This document shows positions 1-5,972 of a stretch of DNA of 14,197 nt, piece after piece. The translations under genes and the position numbers were made by a program. Where the stretch lies: positions 1 through 14,197 of the forward strand of contig CAYGSW010000159.1 of assembly GCA_964352535.1 (NCBI GenBank), written 5' to 3'. The notes below the pieces were generated by a model, which made no database searches, was not told the DNA's origin, and saw only the letters and a list, made by a program, of their open reading frames with translations. The stretch comes from Granulosicoccus sp964352535 (GTDB lineage Bacteria > Pseudomonadota > Gammaproteobacteria > Granulosicoccales > Granulosicoccaceae). Positions within the stretch are counted from its first letter, which is position 1, and the number at the start of each line of letters is the position of its first letter.

Positions 1-435
1 CTAGGGTTGATCGCCAAGGACTTCAAAGAGAATGACATGGGTCTGGAGTACATAGGCACGCGCAAACAAAAGATGGGCGACGGCGGCATTATTCTGCAAC
101 TCAAGGATGCTAGTGGAAACACAATCGCTGTATCGGACGATGGATGGAAATGCATGGTCACGCACCGCGCACCCGTTGACAAATCCTGCGCGAAAGAGCG
201 TCATCCTGTCGCAGGACAAGGTCTGTGCGGGTTTGAGGTTACAGAAGAGCCCACTGGTTGGGATACAGCTGGCTTTGACGCATCTGGCTGGTTGTCAGCC
301 ACTGTGTACAGCGAAAGCTCAGTACGCCCTAAGGATGGCTATGATCGCATCTCGTGGGACAGCAACGCACAATTGATCTGGGGATCCGATCTGGAAACCG
401 ATAACACCCTGTTGTGTCGACTGGTTGTTGTATAG
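1..435 (+). CDS. C-terminal part of an exported protein with a galactose-binding-like beta-sandwich domain (5' end outside window)
   Basis: The frame is open to the first base of the window, so this is probably the 3' end of a longer gene; the TTG at 7 is not needed as a start and has no convincing ribosome site. The visible 144 residues are polar and rich in Gly, Asp and Trp, with four cysteines (residues 49, 61, 74 and 137 counted from the TTG), typical of a secreted disulfide-bonded domain. The stretch GWDTAGFDASGWLSATVY resembles the W-x-FD-S-W-A pattern of galactose-binding-like sandwich modules attached to glycoside hydrolases and other surface proteins. From memory, similar C-terminal modules occur in marine YHYH/PEBP-type exported proteins, but I cannot check this. 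It ends at TAG 433-435. Partial coding is likely; the family is uncertain. Confidence 0.6.
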   Translation, partial: LGLIAKDFKENDMGLEYIGTRKQKMGDGGIILQLKDASGNTIAVSDDGWKCMVTHRAPVDKSCAKERHPVAGQGLCGFEVTEEPTGWDTAGFDASGWLSATVYSESSVRPKDGYDRISWDSNAQLIWGSDLETDNTLLCRLVVV

Positions 436-582
436 GGAAGGCAATACAACGACTCTACCTATACTTCAGACGTACTGCACGACCCTCGATACGCAAGCAG
501 AATTAGCGGGCTCGACAATTGTCCGGAATTGTTGGTTATCAGGAGCCTGCGCCCCCATACCGTTTCTGCCGCGCGGCTTCCG

Positions 583-873
583 TTAGTGCCTGTCCTTGCG
601 GATTCTGGCGTTGAGGTCCTTCAGTACCGCTGAATTGTTGGCAGTTGCCTCAATCACTTTCTGCGTCATCAGTCGCAAGAACGCCATTTGTAGCACTGAA
701 GGGCCCTGACTAAAATCCGACCCTCCTAATGCTTTTTCGTGGATGACTTGACTTACATCATTGGATGCGTGTCGATCATCGATATCCGGGCTTTCGCTGT
801 CACAATTTACATTTCCAGACTCATGAGCGCTGTCCCCACTGGAAGCCGAATCTTTAGAGAATTTACTGTACAT
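583..873 (-). CDS. Small hypothetical protein, 96 aa
   Basis: I do not recognise this protein. It starts at ATG (873-871) with GGAG about six bases upstream on the minus strand, a good ribosome site. The first half (residues 1-55) is very polar and acidic, rich in Ser and Asp, and probably disordered. Residues about 58-95 (from PSVLQMAFLRLMTQKVIEAT onward) look like one or two amphipathic helices ending in a basic tail. There is no signal peptide or membrane segment, so it should be cytoplasmic. It is divergent from the small gene at 1190. The good ribosome site and the shift from a disordered to a helical half argue for a real gene, but no function can be given. Confidence 0.55.
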   Translation of the reverse strand: MYSKFSKDSASSGDSAHESGNVNCDSESPDIDDRHASNDVSQVIHEKALGGSDFSQGPSVLQMAFLRLMTQKVIEATANNSAVLKDLNARIRKDRH

Positions 874-1189
874 GAAAGCTCCGCGTATTGACGTTTACTA
901 TGTCATGCTTGTATTTACTGACTATATCGGCACATGGTTAGTATTAGAGACTGACCAACCCTGATCGATGGCTGGCGTCAGTCATTGTAATGTTCATTGT
1001 ATACTCTGTCCACTTTGAAGTATCAGAGTGGCCTTCCAGACGGGGTGGTGTGTATCTGTAGTCTGCTGCCTGGATTGTTATCATTTTGACGTTTGAATCT
1101 TTTCCCCCCATGTTGTAACTTTACAGGCGACTCGAAGCGTCGAGCGAGCAGCACATCTTTCGTATCGTGAATCAGTAGATCAAAAGAGA
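874..1189. other. Intergenic region between divergent small genes
   Basis: This 316-bp region must carry promoters for both flanking genes if they are real. TTGACG at 1086-1091 is a fair -35 candidate for the rightward gene, but no good -10 follows at 16-18 bp. A small CTCGA/TCGAG stem lies near 1130-1145. I see no convincing operator, RNA gene or long repeat. Confidence 0.3.
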
Positions 1190-1543
1190 ATGGATACGAT
1201 GAGGCAACCCGGAAACGTCTACCTCAGCAATTTGGCACTGACTCCCACTCAGCGTCGATTCATTGTCATGCTTTCGACGTATTCTCGCCTGCTGCCTTTC
1301 TGGGATATTGAGACGAGCGAATGTGACGTCGACGGACTTCGCTCTCAGTTGGATAGCTTGTCCAACGACGAGCAAGAGATGGCTAGATTCTTTGTGACCG
1401 TATGGCAGCCGGAAAACGTATTGGATTTTGACATAATGCAGGCTATCTGGACCATCAGTGATGCTCATTGGCAGGTGATTGAACGATGGATGGCTACTCT
1501 GGAGCGACCAGAGGTGGCGCTGCGAATGATGCCTGGACAATAG
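1190..1543 (+). CDS. Small hypothetical protein, 117 aa
   Basis: I do not recognise this protein. It is acidic, with regularly spaced aromatic and leucine residues: a segment LTPTQRRFIVMLSTYSRLLP at about residues 17-36, then two helical stretches ending near WQVIERWMATLERPE. It has no signal peptide or clear membrane segment. The start is ambiguous: the ATG at 1190 sits directly against a GAGA purine run, whereas the ATG at 1199 (fourth codon) has that run at a more usual distance, so the protein may be 114 aa. A long antisense open frame covers the same bases but shows poorer protein character. A 9-bp inverted repeat begins at its stop codon. Confidence 0.55.
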   Translation: MDTMRQPGNVYLSNLALTPTQRRFIVMLSTYSRLLPFWDIETSECDVDGLRSQLDSLSNDEQEMARFFVTVWQPENVLDFDIMQAIWTISDAHWQVIERWMATLERPEVALRMMPGQ

Positions 1544-1584
1544 CGTCACGCATTGGCTGTATCAGTTCCATGCTGGCGTGACGC
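1543..1584 (+). terminator. Stem-loop after the 1190-1543 gene
   Basis: GCGTCACGC (1543-1551) and GCGTGACGC (1576-1584) are perfect 9-bp inverted repeats separated by 24 bases, starting on the last base of the stop codon. There is no T tract, so this is not a standard intrinsic terminator. It could be an RNA-end hairpin or a chance palindrome. Confidence 0.25.
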
Positions 1585-1739
1585 ATGTGCACCGCAATAG
1601 GGCTAGCCTCTGAATTGCGGGACAGGTGAAAGTCTTTTTCGAGCCGTAGAACACTGTTACCATGAGAGGGTAGGCCGCCTGAACGTAGTTCTTGCGAAGC
1701 CTGTACATAGACCGCCCTGTGACTATCTCGGAAATACCA

Positions 1740-2354
1740 ATGACTGCTACATCAACTGCAGAAACGGTTGGTTTTACCCGCATGGATGAGGGTACTGCGC
1801 AGGATTATGCATTGCTGGATCGTCATGAGAAAGCATACATAAACGCACTGCCTGACAGACTCATGGTTGCCTTGCGTAATCTGGATAGTTCGCTCGATGG
1901 GTATCAGATCTCAAGGTTGCAGCATTCGCTGCAAAGTGCGAGTCGGGCCGAAGATGGCGGAGCGGATATTGAGCTGATCGTTGCGGCTCTGATACATGAT
2001 TTGGGTGATGATCTGGCCCCTGAAAATCATTCACAACTGGCCGCTAGTATCATCCGCCCTTATGTTCGTAAAGAGGTAACGTGGACTATTCAGATGCATG
2101 GTCTTTTTCAGATGCAGTTTTATGGTGCTCAGATGGGTTTGCCTACAGATGGGCATCTGGAGTATTCCGAACATCCCTGGTTTCAAACCTGCCAGCACTT
2201 TTGCGAGGAATGGGATCAACGCGCGTTTGATCCGGATTATCCAACGCGTCCGCTCTCCTATTTTGAACCCATGTTACGAGAAGTGTTTAGTCGCAAAGCG
2301 TTTGATCCTGACGTTGTTGGTCGAGCGATCGGGGCAGGCACAGTGAAAAGATGA
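1740..2354 (+). CDS. HD-domain protein, probable PhnZ/MIOX-like di-iron oxygenase or phosphohydrolase, 204 aa
   Basis: This is an HD-superfamily metal protein. From the ATG at 1740 the candidate ligands are His62 (RLQHSLQSA), His86-Asp87 (IHDLGD), His97 (ENHSQL), His120 (QMHGLF) and Asp159 in WDQRAFDPDY. This order, with a tryptophan-aspartate ligand near the C-terminus followed by A-x-DP, is the layout known for PhnZ (2-amino-1-hydroxyethylphosphonate oxygenase) and, more distantly, myo-inositol oxygenase; these use a mixed-valence di-iron centre to cleave C-C or C-P bonds. Simple HD phosphohydrolases share the first ligands, so a hydrolase is the alternative. An in-frame TTG at 1692 would add 16 residues, but ATG 1740 is preceded by GGAAA and is preferred. 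No phosphonate or inositol genes are adjacent, so the substrate is unknown. Confidence 0.8.
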   Translation: MTATSTAETVGFTRMDEGTAQDYALLDRHEKAYINALPDRLMVALRNLDSSLDGYQISRLQHSLQSASRAEDGGADIELIVAALIHDLGDDLAPENHSQLAASIIRPYVRKEVTWTIQMHGLFQMQFYGAQMGLPTDGHLEYSEHPWFQTCQHFCEEWDQRAFDPDYPTRPLSYFEPMLREVFSRKAFDPDVVGRAIGAGTVKR

Positions 2355-2392
2355 TCTGGTTTTCACGTGGTCTCGATACGTGAAAACCGATC
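2353..2392 (+). terminator. Strong stem-loop after the HD-domain gene
   Basis: GGTTTTCACGT (2358-2368) pairs perfectly with ACGTGAAAACC (2378-2388) around a 9-base loop. GATC at 2353-2356 and 2389-2392 extends the stem past one bulged base. It begins inside the stop codon of the HD-domain gene. No T tract follows, so it may act as a 3' RNA-end hairpin rather than as a classic intrinsic terminator. Confidence 0.45.
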
Positions 2393-2471
2393 GGAATGAG
2401 CGCATGACGAATAAGCCTGTCATATACGAGCGCGACAACAGATACTTCACGAAAACTTCTTGCTTGCCTGT

Positions 2472-2680
2472 ATGTCAATTGCTTTGCCACTCGTTGTTCT
2501 GATAGCAGGAACCTACTGTTACCCTCAAGTGTGGGATGACATGAAATTCGAGCTTGAGCAACGCGGATATCATGTGCATGTACCTGCGTTACGCCACCTT
2601 GATTTGCCATTTCTCGAGGGCGCGTTGGCGATGCTGAGACGAGTCTGCTGGATTACACCGCAGATTTCGTTGAATTGATC
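2472..2680 (+). pseudogene. Frameshifted N-terminal fragment of an alpha/beta hydrolase
   Basis: The frame from ATG 2472 reads the usual start of a small alpha/beta hydrolase: PLVVLIAGTYCYPQVWDD (first strand and oxyanion-hole region), then ELEQRGYHVHVPALRHLDLP. After about 2640 this frame runs into a stop at 2676-2678. The frame displaced by -1 from 2642 then gives SLLDYTADFVELI, which is the expected continuation, so a one-base deletion (or equivalent) lies near 2640-2645. Homology then stops: the nucleophile elbow and the His/Asp parts of the triad are absent, and only about 70 of the usual 250 or more residues remain. No ribosome site precedes it. It is almost surely a dead remnant. Confidence 0.65.
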
Positions 2681-2706
2681 TGTACGCTTGTGGTCCTTCA
2701 CTTGGC

Positions 2707-2744
2707 TAGTTTGATATCGTACTATATGGTTCGATATCAAACTA
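2707..2744. promoter_or_regulatory. Operator-like 13-bp inverted repeat
   Basis: TAGTTTGATATCG (2707-2719) and CGATATCAAACTA (2732-2744) are perfect inverted repeats separated by 12 AT-rich bases. The stem is too AT-rich for a terminator. The half-sites lie about 25 bp apart centre to centre and sit just upstream of the truncated Tat reading frame at 2759, as expected of a dimeric repressor site over a promoter. The regulator is unknown and no regulator gene is nearby. Confidence 0.4.
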
Positions 2745-2758
2745 CGTGGGTTTATCCT

Positions 2759-2896
2759 ATGTCCTAATCACGTCGAAAGTTACTGGGCCTCGTCGGTGGT
2801 TGTATTGTCACCGCGGCTACATTTTCGTCTGCAACATTTCTTGCCACGCGTACACCACACAAAGCCCTCGCGCCCTGGGATCGCGGGCGGGATTGA
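2759..2896 (+). pseudogene. Remnant of a Tat-signal protein, probably Acg-type nitroreductase
   Basis: The frame from ATG 2759 reads Met-Ser, an in-frame TAA (2765-2767), then SRRKLLGLVGGCIVTAA and on to FLATRTPHKALAPWDRGRD before a TGA at 2894-2896. This is a twin-arginine signal peptide followed by the A-L-A-P-W-D sequence that I recall at the mature start of Tat-exported nitroreductase-family (Acg-like) proteins. The neighbouring frame continues with AGGIDCREKSAK, a plausible frameshifted extension. With one stop inside the signal and everything after the first 45 residues lost, it cannot be functional. The family assignment rests on memory of the signal-proximal motif only. Confidence 0.4.
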
Positions 2897-2930
2897 TTGC
2901 CGAGAAAAGAGCGCAAAGCGCACTGTCACA

Positions 2931-2982
2931 AAGGAGACGTGCATTGATAACGATAATTACCGGCGTAGTGGCGTCGTCATGA
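2931..2982 (+). promoter_or_regulatory. Strong ribosome site with possible 12-codon leader coupled to the next gene
   Basis: AAGGAG at 2931-2936 is the best Shine-Dalgarno sequence in this region, but it lies 42 bases before the ATG at 2979. Seven bases after it a TTG (2944) opens a 12-codon frame whose TGA (2980-2982) overlaps the ATG at 2979 as ATGA, the usual geometry of translational coupling. It may be a leader peptide that delivers ribosomes to a gene with no site of its own, or debris of the preceding pseudogene. Confidence 0.3.
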
Positions 2983-3266
2983 AACGCTTCATTGGTTCAT
3001 CAGTCGTTATCAGTCTGGGCGCAGCAGCCTATATGATCTATGTTTTCATCGATTTTGCATTTCTGACGATTCCCGATGGTGAGACCGATCAATCGCTTGT
3101 CGACAAGTTCTTTCCAATCGTGTTTCTGATCGTCGGACTGTACATGTTGCGCGTATCCTGGGACCAGTATTCGGCTCATCGTGATGGTAAATTGTCAACA
3201 CGGTCAGCTAGTGCAACGGAGGCAAAAGCAGGGCAATCAGCAAAGAACGATACCGAATCAGAGTAG
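2979..3266 (+). CDS. Small two-pass membrane protein, 95 aa
   Basis: I do not recognise the family. From ATG 2979 the protein has a short positive N-terminus (MKR) and two hydrophobic segments, residues about 5-30 (IGSSVVISLGAAAYMIYVFI) and 47-62 (FFPIVFLIVGLYML), joined by an acidic loop with IPDGETDQSLVDK. The C-terminal 30 residues are hydrophilic and rich in Ala, Ser, Lys and Glu, and probably disordered. It should sit in the inner membrane as a hairpin. The frame stays open back to a GTG at 2796, but that upstream translation has no protein-like character. The ATG has no direct ribosome site. Flanking sequence is pseudogene and repeat material, so this gene may be a survivor. Confidence 0.6.
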   Translation: MKRFIGSSVVISLGAAAYMIYVFIDFAFLTIPDGETDQSLVDKFFPIVFLIVGLYMLRVSWDQYSAHRDGKLSTRSASATEAKAGQSAKNDTESE

Positions 3267-3273
3267 CTCGTTA

Positions 3274-3294
3274 AATACTGATTAAGGCAGTATT
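3274..3294 (+). terminator. Short stem-loop after the 2979-3266 gene
   Basis: AATACTG (3274-3280) and CAGTATT (3288-3294) form a 7-bp AT-rich stem with a 7-base loop, eight bases after the stop codon. No T run follows, so it is a weak candidate. Confidence 0.25.
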
Positions 3295-3348
3295 ACAGTA
3301 AACCCGGTACAGTGTAGTAGTGTCAGACCACAGCAAGTCATATTCACA

Positions 3349-3483
3349 GAATAAGCTGATCGGCCGAGAGCGCGATATTTTTGCCATATTTCCCCGTAAA
3401 TTTCGGCGAATAGAACAACTATTCACCTCAATTGACGAGAAAATCTGACTAAAAATCTCACACTCTCGCCTCGATCGTTATTC
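3349..3483. repeat. Long imperfect palindrome, first half of a composite repeat
   Basis: The left arm starts GAATAAGCTGATCG (3349) and the right arm ends CGATCGTTATTC (3483). The arms of about 65 bp pair with scattered mismatches and close on a perfect tip, GAATAG-AACAA-CTATTC (3408-3424). The first 31 bases match 14165-14195 at 28 positions, so it is a dispersed element and not unique. It carries no protein-like frame. It could be a miniature non-autonomous transposable element or a REP/BIME-like hairpin. Confidence 0.7.
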
Positions 3484-3494
3484 TCGGACAGCCT

Positions 3495-3693
3495 CCTAGG
3501 CGTCTGCGCGGCAGAAACATTGCGGCTGCGAGTAATCCCATTTTGGCGGGGCTGCCTCCAGCCGCTTTTCCCGCTTGTTTTCGTCATTTAGGCCCGCTAA
3601 ACTCCTCAAACGAGCGGGAAAATCGACTCAAATTGGAATCACTCTCGTTCGAAATTTTCTACGGGGCCGCCTTCGGTCGCGCAGACTCCTAGG
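3495..3693. repeat. CCTAGG-bounded imperfect palindrome, second half of the composite repeat
   Basis: The unit is bounded by CCTAGGCGTCTGCGCG (3495-3510) and CGCGCAGACTCCTAGG (3678-3693), near-perfect inverted ends. Inside, segments around 3515-3545 and 3628-3665 are also inverted copies of each other with mismatches and small gaps. The core stem TTTTCCCGCTTGTTT (3566-3580) pairs at 14 of 15 positions with AAACGAGCGGGAAAA (3608-3622). The palindrome at 3349-3483 adjoins it through TTCTCGGACAGCCTCCTAGG (3481-3500). A plus-strand open frame over this unit is explained by the repeat and is not a gene. Confidence 0.65.
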
Positions 3694-3758
3694 TGATGCA
3701 CTTGCAGTGCAGGCTGTGCCTTTTACTGAGGCACACAGGGGCGAACTCCCTGCCATTG

Positions 3759-4040
3759 CTATTTCTGTACAATCTCAATTCTCAGTGTGCAGATTTCAAA
3801 TGCTTGTAGCGTCAGCTGCAACTCTGGCTCTGAAAACTCAATGGACTTGAGCAGCTTTTCTTCAAGATCGCATTGTTCAGCGGTATGTATAGGCTCTGAA
3901 AAGGTCAATGTCGTTTCGGCTAACGTATTTCTTGCCTGAAAAAGCCTGACAACAACACCTCGTCCATCGTAAGCAGCCTTTAACGTCTCTATAATGATAC
4001 TCGGTGACTCGACTGAGGACTTTTTCGAAAGCAGCACGGC
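3759..4040 (-). pseudogene. C-terminal fragment of a family 38 alpha-mannosidase
   Basis: The minus-strand frame ending at TAG (3761-3759) reads SPSIIIETLKAAYDGRGVVV, then RLFQARNTLAETTLTFSEPI, and finally QAFEICTLRIEIVQK. This is the typical C-terminal beta-domain of bacterial GH38 alpha-mannosidases (a run like V-x-S-A-L-K-A-E-D-G-G-V-V-R-L-Y, closing with a K-P-F-E-I-x-T-L-R signature). Only the last 90 or so residues exist. A TAA lies two codons before the GTG at 4037, and I found no catalytic domain further up on this strand. The full enzyme would be about 800-1,000 residues, so this is a remnant, next to the repeat at 3349-3693, which may have taken part in the deletion. Confidence 0.65.
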
Positions 4041-4361
4041 TTAACTCCGAAGGCCTACAAGAATCTGTACTTGCGTAATCCGTTTGAGCTTACGCATGGA
4101 TTATCCACTGTGCAAAGCGGAGCATAGAGAGAACCTTCGTAATCCAGATAGTGTATTCACCTCCAGCACGAAGTAGGATATCTTCATTACACGCGCCACA
4201 AAACAGAGCAAGAGCAAAGCCGAATGGTGGTTAACAACGTGAGCGTGCGCGATACCTGAAACTTTCCACCCCTTGTGGCCTCGCCAATAGCCTCTAACAC
4301 CTCAGCTAACTGTGCGTTTTTCTACATTGCATTGTTCGGAAAAAAAATAAACGGAGGAACC
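4041..4361. other. Intergenic region before the lipoprotein gene
   Basis: A 7-bp inverted repeat, TGCGTAA (4072-4078) and TTACGCA (4090-4096), is visible. Two minus-strand frames are open for 40 or more codons (for example one reading ALFCGACNEDILLRAGGEY near 4160-4220), but neither has a good start or a family I can name. No clear promoter for the lipoprotein gene was found. Confidence 0.25.
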
Positions 4362-5183
4362 ATGTTCATTCAGTCTTCACCGCAATTCACCAACGGTAAG
4401 TCAACGTGGCAAACATTCACGAGTATTTTCATCCTGTTGTTGCTTGCTTTTTCCCTCTCTGGTTGTCAGACGATCACCAAATTCAAATGTAATACGAAAA
4501 ACTGGAACAAGGTTGGCCAGAAGGATGGAGCAGCAGGAAAGCTAGCAGGTCGAACCTTTGCACAATATGACGATGAGTGTTCCGCTTCCGGTGCCGATAT
4601 TGACAAGTCAATTTATCTGGCTGGATATCAGGAAGGACTTGCCACATTCTGCACGATGGAAAATGGTATAGCTCAAGCTGAGGAAGGTTATGAGAACAAC
4701 AATTTGTGTGCAACATCATTCGGAAGTGCATTTGATGATGGTTTCACTCAGGGTCTGGAGAAACTCTGTGATTCATCGGGCGGCCAACGATTTGGTGTGT
4801 CTGGTGGGATCTACCGAGGTACCTGTCCAACGGACACTGAACAGGAATTTCTCACCAGCTACCTTAATGGTATCAATGCATCGTTACCTCAATCCATCGC
4901 AAATGTAACGATTCTGGAGGCTAACTCAAACAGACTGCAATCTGATATTCAAAATCTCGAACTGCAGATGTCACAGTATGACAACGCCATAGAGTCTGCT
5001 GAGAAGAGCAACAACAAGGCATGGGAGGAACGGCTGGAAGATGACCGATCTGAGATTTCCCGCAGGCTGCAAATGCTGAGAATGGATAAAAGCCGGGCTG
5101 ATAGAGATCTTTCAAAGGCGCGAGTCAAAAAACAATCCATGCAGGAAATGTTGTTGAAGTGGAAGTCGCGGCTTGATGTATAA
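4362..5183 (+). CDS. DUF2799 lipoprotein with C-terminal coiled coil, 273 aa
   Basis: The ATG at 4362 follows GGAGGAACC, an excellent ribosome site; frames opening earlier at 4275 are not needed. The N-terminus is a lipoprotein signal with a hydrophobic run FILLLLAFS and lipobox LSGC, so lipidation is expected at Cys35. The next 150 residues follow the DUF2799 pattern of Gly, Trp, Cys and Tyr repeats (NWNKVGQKDGAAG, YDDECSASGAD, YLAGYQEGL, FDDGFTQGLEKLC). Residues about 185-273 form a long heptad-type coiled coil (EANSNRLQSDIQNLELQMSQ and onward) rich in Lys, Arg and Glu. It is probably an outer-membrane lipoprotein in the periplasm; DUF2799 has no assigned biochemical role. The gene stands alone. 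Confidence 0.85.
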   Translation: MFIQSSPQFTNGKSTWQTFTSIFILLLLAFSLSGCQTITKFKCNTKNWNKVGQKDGAAGKLAGRTFAQYDDECSASGADIDKSIYLAGYQEGLATFCTMENGIAQAEEGYENNNLCATSFGSAFDDGFTQGLEKLCDSSGGQRFGVSGGIYRGTCPTDTEQEFLTSYLNGINASLPQSIANVTILEANSNRLQSDIQNLELQMSQYDNAIESAEKSNNKAWEERLEDDRSEISRRLQMLRMDKSRADRDLSKARVKKQSMQEMLLKWKSRLDV

Positions 5184-5194
5184 CAAGCCTCCCA

Positions 5195-5244
5195 GCCCGG
5201 ATTATTCAGTGCGACCTTTCCACGGCGCACTGAATAATCCGGGC
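5195..5244. terminator. Perfect 19-bp inverted repeat between convergent genes
   Basis: GCCCGGATTATTCAGTGCG (5195-5213) is repeated exactly in inverse at 5226-5244 around a 12-base loop. It lies between the end of the lipoprotein gene and the end of the leftward ferric-reductase-like gene, where a bidirectional terminator would sit. Neither side has a T tract, and 19 perfect pairs is longer than usual. A miniature transposable element footprint is the alternative. Confidence 0.5.
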
Positions 5245-5282
5245 CAGGGTACTGTCAAATGTTGATGTCAGACTTATCGCCC

Positions 5283-5933
5283 CTATCTCCAACGCTTGAC
5301 TAACCCCGTCAGACTGCGCAAATCAATGATCGCCCAACTGGTCGCTGAAATGGCTAGTACGCACAACAGCACTTTCGACACTGTTCCCATGGTGCCTTCT
5401 ATCAGTAGTGCGTGAGCTGTGCTTGCAGCAACGGTTGATAGCGCTAACAAAGCATGGGCAGATCGCCATATGTGTATGGGAATGCGCAAGCGACGACGAA
5501 AGGTAGCGAGCAATGCGGCGGCGAAAACCGCCCACATGGCTATTACGCCCCAGAGCGAAAAGGGTGTTGGCGAACGTAACAGAAGCGCATCGATAACATC
5601 GGGCGGACTGGTTATCCAGAGCCCTCCCACATGGATGACGACAGCACTGAGTAATCCCATGCCGACCCATTGATGCATTCTGCGACCGCGCAATTTTCGT
5701 AAACCGGGCAGATAGCCACCCACCAGCAGCGGCTGGATCAACAGAAGACTCATAGCTATCACCCCTGCGAAGCCTGACGCGATATAAACCGGGGCACGCC
5801 AGGCAAGCAGTGGGCTGGAGGCTGCAACTGCCAAGGGAAGAATAACCGCAACCAGAACGACCGCCCAGGGCAGAAGCGAACGAAGGAACACGTCTTCATG
5901 TTTGCGTTTAGCGGCGATTTTCTCCGAATTCAC
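5283..5933 (-). CDS. Ferric-reductase-like transmembrane di-haem protein, 216 aa
   Basis: This is an integral membrane protein with about six hydrophobic segments (residues 20-40, 47-73, 90-107, 126-145, 160-178 and 187-205). Two histidine pairs sit 14 residues apart on two helices: His87/His101 (HQWVGMGLLSAVVIH) and His160/His174 (HALLALSTVAASTAH). That is the bis-histidyl two-b-haem arrangement of the ferric-reductase/NOX/MsrQ-like superfamily. No FAD or NAD domain is attached, so it should pass electrons across the inner membrane from quinol or a separate partner. The only in-frame start is GTG at 5933, with a weak purine run (AAAGAG) upstream. It lies 39 bp after the Tat protein gene on the same strand and is very likely co-transcribed, suggesting that it reduces that periplasmic protein. 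Confidence 0.75.
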   Translation of the reverse strand: MNSEKIAAKRKHEDVFLRSLLPWAVVLVAVILPLAVAASSPLLAWRAPVYIASGFAGVIAMSLLLIQPLLVGGYLPGLRKLRGRRMHQWVGMGLLSAVVIHVGGLWITSPPDVIDALLLRSPTPFSLWGVIAMWAVFAAALLATFRRRLRIPIHIWRSAHALLALSTVAASTAHALLIEGTMGTVSKVLLCVLAISATSWAIIDLRSLTGLVKRWR

Positions 5934-5972
5934 GATGGGCGCAACAGCTCTTTATCAGAGCGATGGAATCAC

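Noticed and set aside
1172..1549. 125-codon minus-strand frame antisense to the 117-aa gene
   Set aside because: It is rich in Ser, His and Arg without hydrophobic-core spacing and has no good ribosome site. The plus-strand frame over the same bases has better protein character.
2287..2610. 107-codon minus-strand frame over the HD gene end and the hydrolase remnant
   Set aside because: It overlaps two sequences with recognisable homology on the other strand and resembles no family.
3575..3850. 91-codon plus-strand frame
   Set aside because: It is made almost entirely of the CCTAGG-bounded palindrome and the antisense of the mannosidase fragment.
4100..4280. Two overlapping open minus-strand frames that might extend the mannosidase fragment
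   Set aside because: Neither shows GH38 motifs, and both end in stops before joining the fragment at 4040.
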